NCBI RefSeq assembly: GCF_016745275.1
Contig: NZ_JADOEP010000003.1
Coordinates: forward strand, 1 to 64,000
DNA length: 64,000 nucleotides
Source: Enterococcus sp. BWB1-3
GTDB taxonomy: Bacteria > Bacillota > Bacilli > Lactobacillales > Enterococcaceae
Direction: 5' to 3'
This document shows, one piece after another, positions 34,738-44,198 of this stretch. Every line of letters starts with the position of its first letter. Within the stretch, counting starts at the first letter, position 1. The notes beneath the pieces are model-generated. The model ran no database searches. It was given only the letters and a program-made list of their open reading frames with translations, and was not told where the DNA came from. The position numbers and the translations under genes were made by a program.

Positions 34738-34746
34738 TTTTCCCTT

Positions 34747-35397
34747 CTACGGTTGTCCAGCCATGATTGTCCAAGTCACTACACCAGAATAGGTACCGAT
34801 ACTTGACACCGTGGTTTTAGTTGGGTCTGCAACTAATTTCAATCCGGGCTCTGCTGACGTATCGCCCCATGTGCCAGTGACATCAAAGGTACCCCCAGAG
34901 GCATTGGTATAAATAGGCTGGCCGCCGGAATCCAATGTTAGAGAGATTTCCTCTCCCGCACTGTCCACATACCAAAGCGCTTCGTTCATTACAGAACCTG
35001 TTTCATCATTTTTCATGTTTGTAGTTAATGCGGCATACAATGTCCAGCCATCGGCTTGATTGGCACGAGTATCTGTAACCACCAAATCACCATCTGTACT
35101 TGGGTTGTCTACCCGCTGCACCTTCGCATTGTACGTGATGCTGCCAAAGTCAACGGTTGACGGGGCTGATTTTAGAAACAGCTGCCCTGTGACTTTATAG
35201 GTCACCGTTTGTGCAGTCTCTGTAATAGAGAAATTGGTTTCATTCTCCGGTCGTACACTGATCTCATACCCTGCTGTTTCCAGCGCTGTCAGCTGATCCT
35301 GAACCGCTTGGAACTCACTGCCGGTTAAGTCAATCACATCCCCCACATTTAAAGCAGTATCAATGGTTTGACCTTCCCCAATTGTCAGGGTATAGCC
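34747..35397 (-). repeat. 651-bp WxL tail repeat, copy 1
   Basis: Encodes GYTLTIGEGQTIDTALNVGD to the C-terminus of the 1283-residue adhesin. Equal in length and nearly identical by eye to copies at 39020, 43548 and 46315. Confidence 0.8.
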
Positions 35398-38300
35398 GGA
35401 TAATACTGTTCCGCTCTCATCTTCAAACTGAACGGTCAGTACAGCATCCATGTTGATGACAACGACCTGAATCGTTGTTGTTAATGGCGTAGACAACCCT
35501 GTTGCTGCGTTTGCCGGCACCGTTAACGTCACCACATACGGCGTATCCGGTTGTAAATTACCGTACTCATTCAAACCGCCAAAATCACTAACCTGAACAT
35601 ACTCTGTTAAATCAGTGAACGTACCATTAGCAATATTAAATGCTTCCGGCTGACTGTTCGCCAGAATATACGCTGCTAATTCTGCATCCGTCAGGTCTCG
35701 AATATCGACATAAGCTACTTCTAAATCATCGGCAGTAATACCTGAAGCTTTTTCATAAACAATTAATGTCGCTTCAATCACCGCTGTATTCGGTGCAGCA
35801 TTGCCGTCTGCATCTGTAGCCCGATCCGATACATTGATTTTAATGGTGTGTGTGCCTACAGTGTTTCGTTGGATCTCAGCTTCTGCTTCATCCGTATAGG
35901 CATAATCAAAGCCGGTATTGATTGGACTGGTATCCGCTGCATCCTTCACGAACGCACTTGGATCAGGCAGATCATCTCCCTGACTGATATAGAAAGTCAC
36001 CGGTGTGGCTGTAGGCGGCGTCTTATCCAAAACAACCTGTGTCGGTTCTTCTGATTTCAGATTGGCGAACCCATACGCATGGATGACATTTCCAGCAGTG
36101 AAATAATTTCCAGAGCTGATTGTATACGACCAGTTGCCGTCACTGTCCGCCTGAACAGTAAAGTTATCACGCGTTTCCTGCGCCATTCCGGTATCTTCAA
36201 CGGGTGATTCAATCGTATCATTAACTCCTTTTTCTTTTGCGGAAGTCGTCCCGTTCAGTGCTTCTTCCCAAAGTCGAATGTAGGTGCCCGGAACTGCATA
36301 CCCATACACTGTATACGAGCCCGGATCATCAGGATTATCATTCGAGATACTATGAATGGAGACACTTGGATCTGGAATTCGGGTAAACAGCACACGCTGT
36401 TGTCCTCGAGTTGTAAAGTTTGCCCTAAAGCTGTTCAGTGTAGCATTTGTCATAGAGTTGGCAGAGGTAATCGTTGGAGTATAGCCATTATAGGTTAAAA
36501 GCATGCTTGACATTGGTATATAAGAGTAAGTATAACCTTCGTCACCATCTACTCCTGTTGCCATGTTTCCATCAGCCCATTGATATACATTCTGAACGGA
36601 AACATTTAGTACACCGCCATTCCTCATATAAATCAATCCATTAGAACCGCTTATTGATTTTGTTTTTTGTAAATTAACTCTTTCGGCATCAGAAAATTTA
36701 AAACTTGATGAAGTATTACCTAAATACATCAAATTTTGACTTGTAGAAGTGCTATCACTAATGATATTTAGTATCCCTTTTGATGCAATTTCAAAATCTA
36801 CTGCTGCATTAGCATAAAATAAATGTGTACCTGATCTCACCATATTTTCACCAGTAATATTTAACGTTCCTGAAATTGAAACTTTACCGCCTGCCATATA
36901 AAAAGGATTATATCGGGCACCATTAGTAGAATCACTGTATCTATCAGTAATCACTGATAAAACAGCCCCTTCTTCAACAAGTAAATTGGAATTGCTATTT
37001 TCCATATAAACGACAGTAGGTTGAACAGTATGATGTGAGACAGCTGTTACTTTTGCTCCACTTCTTATAATAAAATTACCCGAGCTGATATCTATTACAG
37101 ATGCGTACCCTTGGGTAAAATTCTCAGGGTTTCCTGTTTCGCTTTCTCTAACAGCTGTTACGACAGCATTTTCACCAATTTCAAGATTACCGCTTTCTCT
37201 TAAATGGATTGGCACTCCACTTAAAGCAGAGAAATATGCATTAGAATTGGGTGCAATAGTTGCTGCAGCAACACTGATCGTCTGATTATGAGTATAATTG
37301 ACATCAAAATCTCTTATAACAGAACCATCTTTTCTAACTGAAGTATATGTAGCAACTTGCTGCACATGTACATCTCCACCAAAAGACACTTTTGAACGTT
37401 GAGACTCAATTAGCTGTGAACCAAAATTGGTAAAGTCAATATAATTAACTGTCGTTCTTGACTGATAAGCATTGGATAAATCCCAAAACTCCATTATTCC
37501 CCAATAATTACCATGGAAGGTGTTCATATTTTGTAAAGTGATACCCCAAGCTTTGGACGTAGTAGTCATCGTTCTATTTGTAAAACACCAGGTTATTGAT
37601 CCTTGATCCCATGTATAACCATCGCCTTCAATTACAACATCCCTTGCAATACCTAAAGCATTAAAATAAATAAAGGTTGTACCGCCATTAGTATTGCTTG
37701 ACGAATTCCTATATGCAAACCGTTCTGCAGCATTATTTATATTCGCTACTTGTCTGGATGTGTCATTACGACCTAAAGGAACAACGATATCATCAACAAA
37801 TTGAATATTGGTTACACTAATGGTTGCTAAAGCGACATTTAATTTTTCGTAAGTATCAACGAAACGAGTATGTTTGTATTTTTCACCATAAGTCAGTTTT
37901 GAATTACTTAGATAACTTGTCATCCCTTTTGATTCAGCTAAAACTGGATAGAAAAACGGAGCGTAATAATTATTAGATTTCACATTGATATTTTGCAACG
38001 TAATATCCCAATAACTAGAAGTATTTGTCGCTGCATTCATAAAGCCGATTGCTAGATTTCCAAAATCAAAGGTATGTCCATTTCCGTCAATAACCAGTGA
38101 TCTGGAAATCGCAGGCTTACTGACAAACAGATACTGGTAACCAGTATCAAGATTCACAGAATCTTTATCAAACAGACCCTCATAGTTATTGAGTGTGCCT
38201 GTAAGCTGGATATCATTTGCTAATAAAATCGTTGTGATACTTGAATCAGCTAAGGCTTCAACAAATGTTTGCCAGTCAGTGACTTCTGCCGTATCGGCTG

Positions 38301-38598
38301 CAAACAGATTTACTGCTCTCTTCTCCACCGGAAAAACAGCACTTTCTTCTGTCTCTTTTTCAGCTTCTTCCTGAGCTTCAGAAGTCTCTGTCCGCTCTTT
38401 CTCCACCTCATTTCTCAGCATGCTGCTGTCTACTGTTGGTAACATATCCTGCTGCAATAAATCTGTTCCGCTGGAGCTTATTTCAGTTTTAACGGCCTCT
38501 TCATTCGCCTTAATCGGAGTACTCAAGGTCCACTGGAATACTAAACCTGTAAGTGCAATAGACAAAACAGCTGTCAAACTTTTTTTTCTGATTTCCAT
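34747..38598 (-). CDS. Large WxL-domain adhesin with pectate-lyase-like region
   Basis: A 1283-residue secreted protein: signal peptide (residues 1-31), Glu-rich linker, a long N-terminal region with beta-helix/pectate-lyase-like features (WQTFVEALADSSITTILLAN and a later copy KLNVALATISVTNIQFVDDI), then Ig-like segments (DPSVSIHSISNDNP; SDGNWSYTISSG; PTATPVTFYISQGDDLP) and a C-terminal WxL domain with GWTLYAALT and VVTWTIMAGQP. WxL domains bind peptidoglycan non-covalently. The ribosome binding site holds a G7 tract. The last 651 bp look nearly identical to three other adhesins in the locus. Function: probable surface adhesin. Confidence 0.85.
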   Translation of the reverse strand: MEIRKKSLTAVLSIALTGLVFQWTLSTPIKANEEAVKTEISSSGTDLLQQDMLPTVDSSMLRNEVEKERTETSEAQEEAEKETEESAVFPVEKRAVNLFAADTAEVTDWQTFVEALADSSITTILLANDIQLTGTLNNYEGLFDKDSVNLDTGYQYLFVSKPAISRSLVIDGNGHTFDFGNLAIGFMNAATNTSSYWDITLQNINVKSNNYYAPFFYPVLAESKGMTSYLSNSKLTYGEKYKHTRFVDTYEKLNVALATISVTNIQFVDDIVVPLGRNDTSRQVANINNAAERFAYRNSSSNTNGGTTFIYFNALGIARDVVIEGDGYTWDQGSITWCFTNRTMTTTSKAWGITLQNMNTFHGNYWGIMEFWDLSNAYQSRTTVNYIDFTNFGSQLIESQRSKVSFGGDVHVQQVATYTSVRKDGSVIRDFDVNYTHNQTISVAAATIAPNSNAYFSALSGVPIHLRESGNLEIGENAVVTAVRESETGNPENFTQGYASVIDISSGNFIIRSGAKVTAVSHHTVQPTVVYMENSNSNLLVEEGAVLSVITDRYSDSTNGARYNPFYMAGGKVSISGTLNITGENMVRSGTHLFYANAAVDFEIASKGILNIISDSTSTSQNLMYLGNTSSSFKFSDAERVNLQKTKSISGSNGLIYMRNGGVLNVSVQNVYQWADGNMATGVDGDEGYTYSYIPMSSMLLTYNGYTPTITSANSMTNATLNSFRANFTTRGQQRVLFTRIPDPSVSIHSISNDNPDDPGSYTVYGYAVPGTYIRLWEEALNGTTSAKEKGVNDTIESPVEDTGMAQETRDNFTVQADSDGNWSYTISSGNYFTAGNVIHAYGFANLKSEEPTQVVLDKTPPTATPVTFYISQGDDLPDPSAFVKDAADTSPINTGFDYAYTDEAEAEIQRNTVGTHTIKINVSDRATDADGNAAPNTAVIEATLIVYEKASGITADDLEVAYVDIRDLTDAELAAYILANSQPEAFNIANGTFTDLTEYVQVSDFGGLNEYGNLQPDTPYVVTLTVPANAATGLSTPLTTTIQVVVINMDAVLTVQFEDESGTVLSGYTLTIGEGQTIDTALNVGDVIDLTGSEFQAVQDQLTALETAGYEISVRPENETNFSITETAQTVTYKVTGQLFLKSAPSTVDFGSITYNAKVQRVDNPSTDGDLVVTDTRANQADGWTLYAALTTNMKNDETGSVMNEALWYVDSAGEEISLTLDSGGQPIYTNASGGTFDVTGTWGDTSAEPGLKLVADPTKTTVSSIGTYSGVVTWTIMAGQP

Positions 38599-38610
38599 AT
38601 TTTTTCAACT

Positions 38611-38617
38611 CCCCCCC
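38611..38617 (-). promoter_or_regulatory. G7 tract in the Shine-Dalgarno region of the 1283-residue adhesin
   Basis: Read on the minus strand, the ribosome binding site is GGGGGGGAG about 10 bp before ATG 38598. A seven-G run is prone to slippage and could change the strength or spacing of translation initiation. Confidence 0.5.
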
Positions 38618-38832
38618 TTTTCTATTTTTTTGTGTCAGACGGCATACTATATTTCATTTTTCTGACTATCCAATCCTATCCTTCTAATCAACTGGAACAA
38701 CTTCCTCTCATACCTCTTATTCTTTACCAGAATAAATCCGATTTGATATTGATATATGGGAGTATTTATTTGTCCCAGTCTTATAGTAAGATGATCTAAT
38801 TTATGACAGCAGAAAAAGTGAAACCAAATTAT

Positions 38833-39005
38833 TCACATTACATCTATATAAATCAAATCCTCTGGTTTTCTTCGATTAAAGAAGATAAACACAAGTAATA
38901 CCACTATCCCAAAATCTATCAAATTGTCTTTTTGTATAATTTTGTCTGTATTACTAATGGTGTTAGTGGATAAGACCCCAGAGGAAAGCTCTTCCTATGC
39001 TCATT
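38833..39005 (-). pseudogene. Relic B of the small LPXTG-protein gene
   Basis: ATG at 39005 reads MSIGRAFLWG (intact gene: MNIRKAFLLS). After deletion and frameshift comes LSTNTISNTDKIIQKDNLID, then FGIVVLLVFIFFNRRKPEDL: a degenerate sorting motif, membrane helix and basic tail. A near copy of relic C. It follows the 1415-residue adhesin and precedes the 1283-residue adhesin. Confidence 0.65.
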
Positions 39006-39019
39006 TTTCCCCTACCCTT

Positions 39020-39670
39020 CTACGGTTGTCCAGCCATGATTGTCCAAGTCACCACACCAGAATAGTTACCGGTACTTGACACCGTAGTTTTGGTTGGGTC
39101 TGCAACTAATTTCAATCCGGGCTCTGCTGACGTACCGCCCCATGTACCAGTGACATCAAAGGTACCCCCAGAGGCATTGGTATAAATAGGCTGGCTGCCG
39201 GAATCCAATGTTAGAGAGAGTTCCTCTCCTGCACTGTCCACATACCAAAGGGCTTCGTTCATTATAGAACCTGTTTTATCATTTTTCATATTTGTGGTTA
39301 ATGCGGCATACAATGTCCAGCCAGCGGCTTGATTGGCACGAGTATCTGTAACCACCAAATCACCATCCGTGCCTGGATTGTCTACCCGCTGCACCTTTGC
39401 ATTGTACGTGATGCTGCCAAAGTCAACAGTTGACGGAGCTGATTTTAGAAACAGCTGCCCTGTGACTTTATAGGTCACCGTTTGTGCAGTCTCTGTAATA
39501 GAGAAATTGGTTTCATTCTCCGGTCGCACACTGATCTCATACCCTGCTGTTTCCAGCGCTGTCAGCTGATCCTGAACCGCTTGAAACTCACTGCCGGTTA
39601 AGTCAATCACATCCCCCACATTTAAAGCGGTATCAATGGCTTGACCTTCCCCAATTGTCAGAGTATAGCC
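39020..39670 (-). repeat. 651-bp WxL tail repeat, copy 2
   Basis: C-terminal coding segment of the 1415-residue adhesin. Homology with the adhesin at 46315 extends beyond the repeat over almost the whole gene. Confidence 0.8.
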
Positions 39671-42600
39671 AGGCATCACCTGATTTTCTTCATTAACAAA
39701 CACTGCTGTTAAAACGGATGCTCTGGTAACCATAAGGGTTGCGGCAGGCTCAAATGCGGTATCATGAAAATCAAAGGATTCTGCCGGGTTAATATTTCCA
39801 CGCTCATTATTGGTTGCAGGCGGGGCAATTACACCAGCGTTGCCTGCCAACCCTTCATTATCTCGTAAAAACACTTGTATTATATCGTCTTCTTCCAAGG
39901 TCAGTGCCGTTAAATCAATGGTGAAATTCCCATCATCATCCACTGTTACACCAGAGGTGTCAAAGGCTTGCCCATTATGAGCAGCCGTCACTTCCACTTC
40001 CTTATTTTCAGAATGTCCCTGAATGCCGGCAGCCGTTTTTCCAATCATTTTCGAGGAAAATTCTGCTGGTTTTGGCGGTACAATTGGGAACACCTCCACC
40101 GTATCTGTAAGAATCAGATTTTCCATTCCCGGGGTTAATTCGCCTGAAACCAGCTTTACTTCCTTGATACGAACTTTGTCGCCTGCTTCCAGGAATTCAT
40201 CTAATTCAATGTCAAAGAGTCCTCCTCTTGGCTCTTCACCGTAAACGCTGAGTCCAACTTCGTCCTTAGTATGCCCCACAGTGGTAGCAGTATATTCTTC
40301 CAGTGAACCATTCTTTCGTTCCACTTCTACAATTACTTCTGCTTCATCAGTCCATGCTGGACGAGTTGCTTCCAGTCCTACAGGAACACTCACACGTCCA
40401 TAAATATGCTTATCCGCATTGGTTGGTACACGTAATTCATCTGCGATTGCCCAGCGCCCATTGTTTGAGCTTATTCGTGCATATTCCTGCAACCCTGTCG
40501 CACCAATCGTTGACGTATTCAGCTCTTCTTCATTGCTGGTGGATACCAGTGTCCTTAAATTAACCCCGCTAAATTGATAATCTAAATTTCTAAAATTCAA
40601 ATATGGATCACCGTCTAAATCTGAACCGCCTTCCCAAAGAGCCAAGTCACTATTGATACCTGTTAGTTGTGAATTAGCAGTTGTAGAAAACACTCGTCCG
40701 CCGCCTTGACGATCATTCCGAAAATCTAGGAACAATGGATTATCAAATATAATGTTCGCAGCTCCTATATCGAAAATAGCCAAATTGGAATCTGTATTTC
40801 CTCGTGCTTCAAAGTAACCATAATTAGATACTTCCAAGTCCACATCAAATTTAGTAAAATCCAATACATTAGTGATTGCCGCACCATCTTTTGCATGAAC
40901 CCTTACTTCACTCCCCATATCTCTTACAATGAAACCACTTCGCAAATTACCATTATCACCTACAAACCTCACAGCATCGACACGGTGTGTAGTAGTACCC
41001 TGCTTTTCAGTATAAATAGATAATTTCCCTCCTGATTCAACAGTCACAATAGTACCAGTCCGATTTCTCAAGCCTCCAGATTGAGTAGAAGTATTGTAAT
41101 CAGTTCTTTGAATATCCACAATAGCATTGGTTTGAATGGTTACTTCTATAGCTTCCAATCTGCTACTTCCCATGACTCCTTGCAATATTTCAGCCTCAAT
41201 CGGATGCGTTACCTGATAACCAGAGCCTGAACGCGTGCCATCATGATGAAGTTCGAGGTAAGAGTGATTTTTTATCACTGTCTCTAGAGCATTGTAAAGG
41301 AATCGAGGTGAATTAATTTCAGAATTATCTATGACTATCGTCTCTCCTGCCACAAACCATAACTGTCCAGATAGAACATGTATTTTACTATCTTTAACTA
41401 CTGTACTCCCTTTTTCTCCTAAAGAACCTCCTATGGCAGATTTATCTAGGGCTGCTTTAACTATAACCTCACTATCGACAATAGACATATCTACATTGTC
41501 TCCCCAAAAAAGTATTCCGTCTTTATCCTCAGCTGTAATATCAATTGTTGATTCACCACTAATATCTACCTGCGATCCTTCACCATTGACATAAATCGCC
41601 CTACCACTATTCATAGTAAATCTACCTGGATTATTAATAGATATTTCAGACCCGCCTGATAGCTTCAATGTCGGATTAGAAGTACGATTTCCAATGCTAA
41701 TATCATCACCATTAATCACAGAACCTCCCGTATTAATATCAATCTTACTTTTATTTTCCAACAAAAGAGAAGCATCTGTTCCTAACAAGTCTATTCCCGT
41801 CATACCTGTCATTACTATATCGCTATTATTCAACCTCATCTCAGGAGCCGTACCGTTCATAAGAAAAGTACGACCGCCAGTTACAGCTGCATTCATATTA
41901 AATACACTATTAGTCAGCAATACCTGAGAATTATCCCCTTGCAGGTTGACCCGTTGTCCACTAGTACTTTCAACTATTCCTTTACTATCTTGAGCGATTA
42001 TTTTTGGCTCCTTGCCAGATAGGTAAATTCCTTCACCTGTTGTTGCTGTAACATTTAATTCACCTAGTTCTATCACTATACTTGGTTGGTCGCCAGATAA
42101 ATTAATTCCTTTACCTGTTGTTGACACAACGTTTAATTCACCTAATTCCATCATTACACTTGGTTGATTGCCTGATAAAAAAATTGCTTCCCTTGTAGCA
42201 GAACTTGTAGAAATCTTTCCATCATCAACTTGTATTTTGGGCTCTTCACCAGATAAAAAAATTCCGCGTTTAGCTGCGGTACTTGATATTGTTACGTTTC
42301 CTCCCGAAAAAACAGAGACTTTGGGGTTCGCTCCAACTAATGCGATAGTATTACCATTCGTATTTGTAGGAGAAGCTGTTGTCCCTATGGTACTCACCAT
42401 CAAGGAAGCGGCCGTTTGTATTAACAGTTCTGGATTATCGCCACGTAAATCGATTGTATTAGCTGTAGCCCACACACCTGCTGTTGGTGCTGCTGTTGTA
42501 ATTGAGACAGATGCGCCGTCCTCAATTGTTACTTTTGGAGAAGATACCGCTGCAGATGAGAAAAAGACTGCAGTATTTCCACGACTGATAACAACTTCTG

Positions 42601-43267
42601 CATGATTTGATGCGATTATTTCTTTTGCTTCAATAAATGTTCTCGTCGATTGCGACCGTATGAAGCTGGAATTACCTCCAGTGAAGTGGACAACGCCTTG
42701 AGGAAGAGCCGCTAATTGCATGGTATTCGCATCTACTTCTTGAATATCTTCCAATTCAAATGTCCAATTTCCACTCGCTTCTGCTGAAGCGTTCACCAGT
42801 GGAGTCGTTCCACTTTTTGCAATCATTGCATTTTTCATACGGAAAACAGACGGTTCAGCTACTTCTCCTAATTGAAAATAAAGACCATTAAAATTCAACG
42901 TGTAGTCGTTCCCTAGAATTAGCAGGGAACGATTTATCGTTATCATACTTGCTGAACTTCCAACTAAATTCTCTTGTACTGAAATAATCGAAACCTCAGA
43001 CCTGCTCACAGCTTCTTTAAATTCATCCATCGTTGAAACCATTACCGTCTCACCAGTAAATGAATTAATTTCTTCGGCTGATTGAACATTAGTGCCTACT
43101 TGTGTACGTTCTACAGTTGCTTGATTCCTAAGAGTCAGTACCTCTGGCTTAATCTGAATAGACAGGGGAGCATCCTTTTTAGCTTCAATCGGCATTGCTG
43201 ATTTATACAAATACCCTATTGTTAATAAGAATGTTATTACTAGCAGCAGTTTAGTAATTTTTTTCAT
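39020..43267 (-). CDS. Large WxL-domain adhesin with beta-helix region (paralogue 1)
   Basis: A 1415-residue secreted protein. It starts MKKITKLLLVITFLLTIGYL (signal peptide) with GGAGGCG before ATG. Residues ~70-900 are a pectate-lyase-like, right-handed beta-helix-type region with many ~24-residue rungs (GIFLSGEEPKIQVDDGKI; GINLSGDQPSIVIELGELN; GIYLSGKEPKIIAQD). Ig/Big-like segments follow (KPAEFSSKMIGKTAAGIQGH, HNGQAFDTSGVTVDDDGNFT), then the WxL domain (GWTLYAALT, VTWTIMAGQP). It is a close paralogue of the 1373-residue adhesin at 46315 but with several more rungs. Likely a cell-wall-bound adhesin. Confidence 0.85.
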   Translation of the reverse strand: MKKITKLLLVITFLLTIGYLYKSAMPIEAKKDAPLSIQIKPEVLTLRNQATVERTQVGTNVQSAEEINSFTGETVMVSTMDEFKEAVSRSEVSIISVQENLVGSSASMITINRSLLILGNDYTLNFNGLYFQLGEVAEPSVFRMKNAMIAKSGTTPLVNASAEASGNWTFELEDIQEVDANTMQLAALPQGVVHFTGGNSSFIRSQSTRTFIEAKEIIASNHAEVVISRGNTAVFFSSAAVSSPKVTIEDGASVSITTAAPTAGVWATANTIDLRGDNPELLIQTAASLMVSTIGTTASPTNTNGNTIALVGANPKVSVFSGGNVTISSTAAKRGIFLSGEEPKIQVDDGKISTSSATREAIFLSGNQPSVMMELGELNVVSTTGKGINLSGDQPSIVIELGELNVTATTGEGIYLSGKEPKIIAQDSKGIVESTSGQRVNLQGDNSQVLLTNSVFNMNAAVTGGRTFLMNGTAPEMRLNNSDIVMTGMTGIDLLGTDASLLLENKSKIDINTGGSVINGDDISIGNRTSNPTLKLSGGSEISINNPGRFTMNSGRAIYVNGEGSQVDISGESTIDITAEDKDGILFWGDNVDMSIVDSEVIVKAALDKSAIGGSLGEKGSTVVKDSKIHVLSGQLWFVAGETIVIDNSEINSPRFLYNALETVIKNHSYLELHHDGTRSGSGYQVTHPIEAEILQGVMGSSRLEAIEVTIQTNAIVDIQRTDYNTSTQSGGLRNRTGTIVTVESGGKLSIYTEKQGTTTHRVDAVRFVGDNGNLRSGFIVRDMGSEVRVHAKDGAAITNVLDFTKFDVDLEVSNYGYFEARGNTDSNLAIFDIGAANIIFDNPLFLDFRNDRQGGGRVFSTTANSQLTGINSDLALWEGGSDLDGDPYLNFRNLDYQFSGVNLRTLVSTSNEEELNTSTIGATGLQEYARISSNNGRWAIADELRVPTNADKHIYGRVSVPVGLEATRPAWTDEAEVIVEVERKNGSLEEYTATTVGHTKDEVGLSVYGEEPRGGLFDIELDEFLEAGDKVRIKEVKLVSGELTPGMENLILTDTVEVFPIVPPKPAEFSSKMIGKTAAGIQGHSENKEVEVTAAHNGQAFDTSGVTVDDDGNFTIDLTALTLEEDDIIQVFLRDNEGLAGNAGVIAPPATNNERGNINPAESFDFHDTAFEPAATLMVTRASVLTAVFVNEENQVMPGYTLTIGEGQAIDTALNVGDVIDLTGSEFQAVQDQLTALETAGYEISVRPENETNFSITETAQTVTYKVTGQLFLKSAPSTVDFGSITYNAKVQRVDNPGTDGDLVVTDTRANQAAGWTLYAALTTNMKNDKTGSIMNEALWYVDSAGEELSLTLDSGSQPIYTNASGGTFDVTGTWGGTSAEPGLKLVADPTKTTVSSTGNYSGVVTWTIMAGQP

Positions 43268-43317
43268 CTTTTCGCCTCCATGCGCAATTAATTACTTTGT
43301 TCTTGTCTCTTTTTTAG

Positions 43318-43535
43318 AAAGCCGTCAAGTCATTCAAATGATAAATTTCTCATCCACTACCTCACCATTCACATAAAGAAAATTCCCTGAATCATTGATC
43401 TGTTCTTCCAGCAGACCAACGATTCGGTGAACCTGCTGTGTCTCTCCCTCTCCCTAGCGAAATAGTATCAGATCAAGCCGGTCAATCGCTTTCGTCCCTT
43501 GAAAAATCGTATTGTTATCCTGTAACACAGGTACC
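43318..43535 (-). pseudogene. Signal peptidase I fragment with internal deletion
   Basis: DNA here matches the intact signal peptidase gene at 50459 in two blocks: the final codons (…AVKSFK-like end, 43318-43340) joined directly to the segment for VVDEKFII, FLYVNGE, QQVHRIVGL and the upstream part to about AVDRL. About 200 bp between are missing, and further upstream it is cut where the 849-residue adhesin gene ends. It documents duplication of the [signal peptidase end + large adhesin] unit. Confidence 0.65.
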
Positions 43536-43547
43536 CTATTTTCCCCT

Positions 43548-44198
43548 CTACGGTTGTCCAGCCATGATTGTCCAAGTCACTACACCAGAATAGGTACCGA
43601 TACTTGACACCGTGGTTTTGGTTGGGTCTGCAACTAATTTCAACCCAGGCTCTGTTGGCGTGTCCCCCCACGTGTCAGTGACAGCAAAGGTACCACCAGA
43701 GGAGTTGGTATAAATAGGCTGATTGCCAGACTCCATTGTTAAGGCAAATTCCTCTCCTGCACTATCCACATACCAAAGCGCTTCATTCATTACAGAACCT
43801 GTTTCTTCATTTTTCATGTTTGTAGTTAATGCGGCATACAATGTCCAGCCATCTACTTGATTGGCACGAGTATCTGTAATCACCAAATCACCATCCGTGC
43901 TTGGATTGTCTACTCGCTGCACCTTCGCATTGTACGTGATACTGCCAAAATCAACAGTTGACGGTGCTGATTTTAGAAACAGCTGCCCGGCAACTTTATA
44001 GGTCACCGTCTGTGCAGGTTCTGTAATAGCGAAATTGGTCTCATGCTCCGGTCGCACATTGATCTCATACCCTGCTGTTTCCAGTGCTGCCAGCTGATCC
44101 TGAATCGCTTGGAACTCACTGCTGGTTAAATCAATCACATCTCCCACATTTAAAGCAGTATCAATGGTTTGACCTTCCCCAATTGTCAGGGTATAGCC
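43548..44198 (-). repeat. 651-bp WxL tail repeat, copy 3
   Basis: C-terminal segment of the lectin-type WxL protein. The N-terminal part of this protein is unrelated to the other adhesins, so the repeat boundary is sharp at about 44198. Confidence 0.8.

Noticed and set aside
36000-38000. Idea that the 1283-residue adhesin is an active pectate lyase
   Set aside because: The region has a beta-helix-type adhesive layout, but no catalytic motif was identified; it fits a WxL-anchored adhesin.
41331-42605. Several plus-strand frames opposite the adhesin repeats
   Set aside because: They repeat only because the adhesin on the other strand has rung repeats; no start signals.
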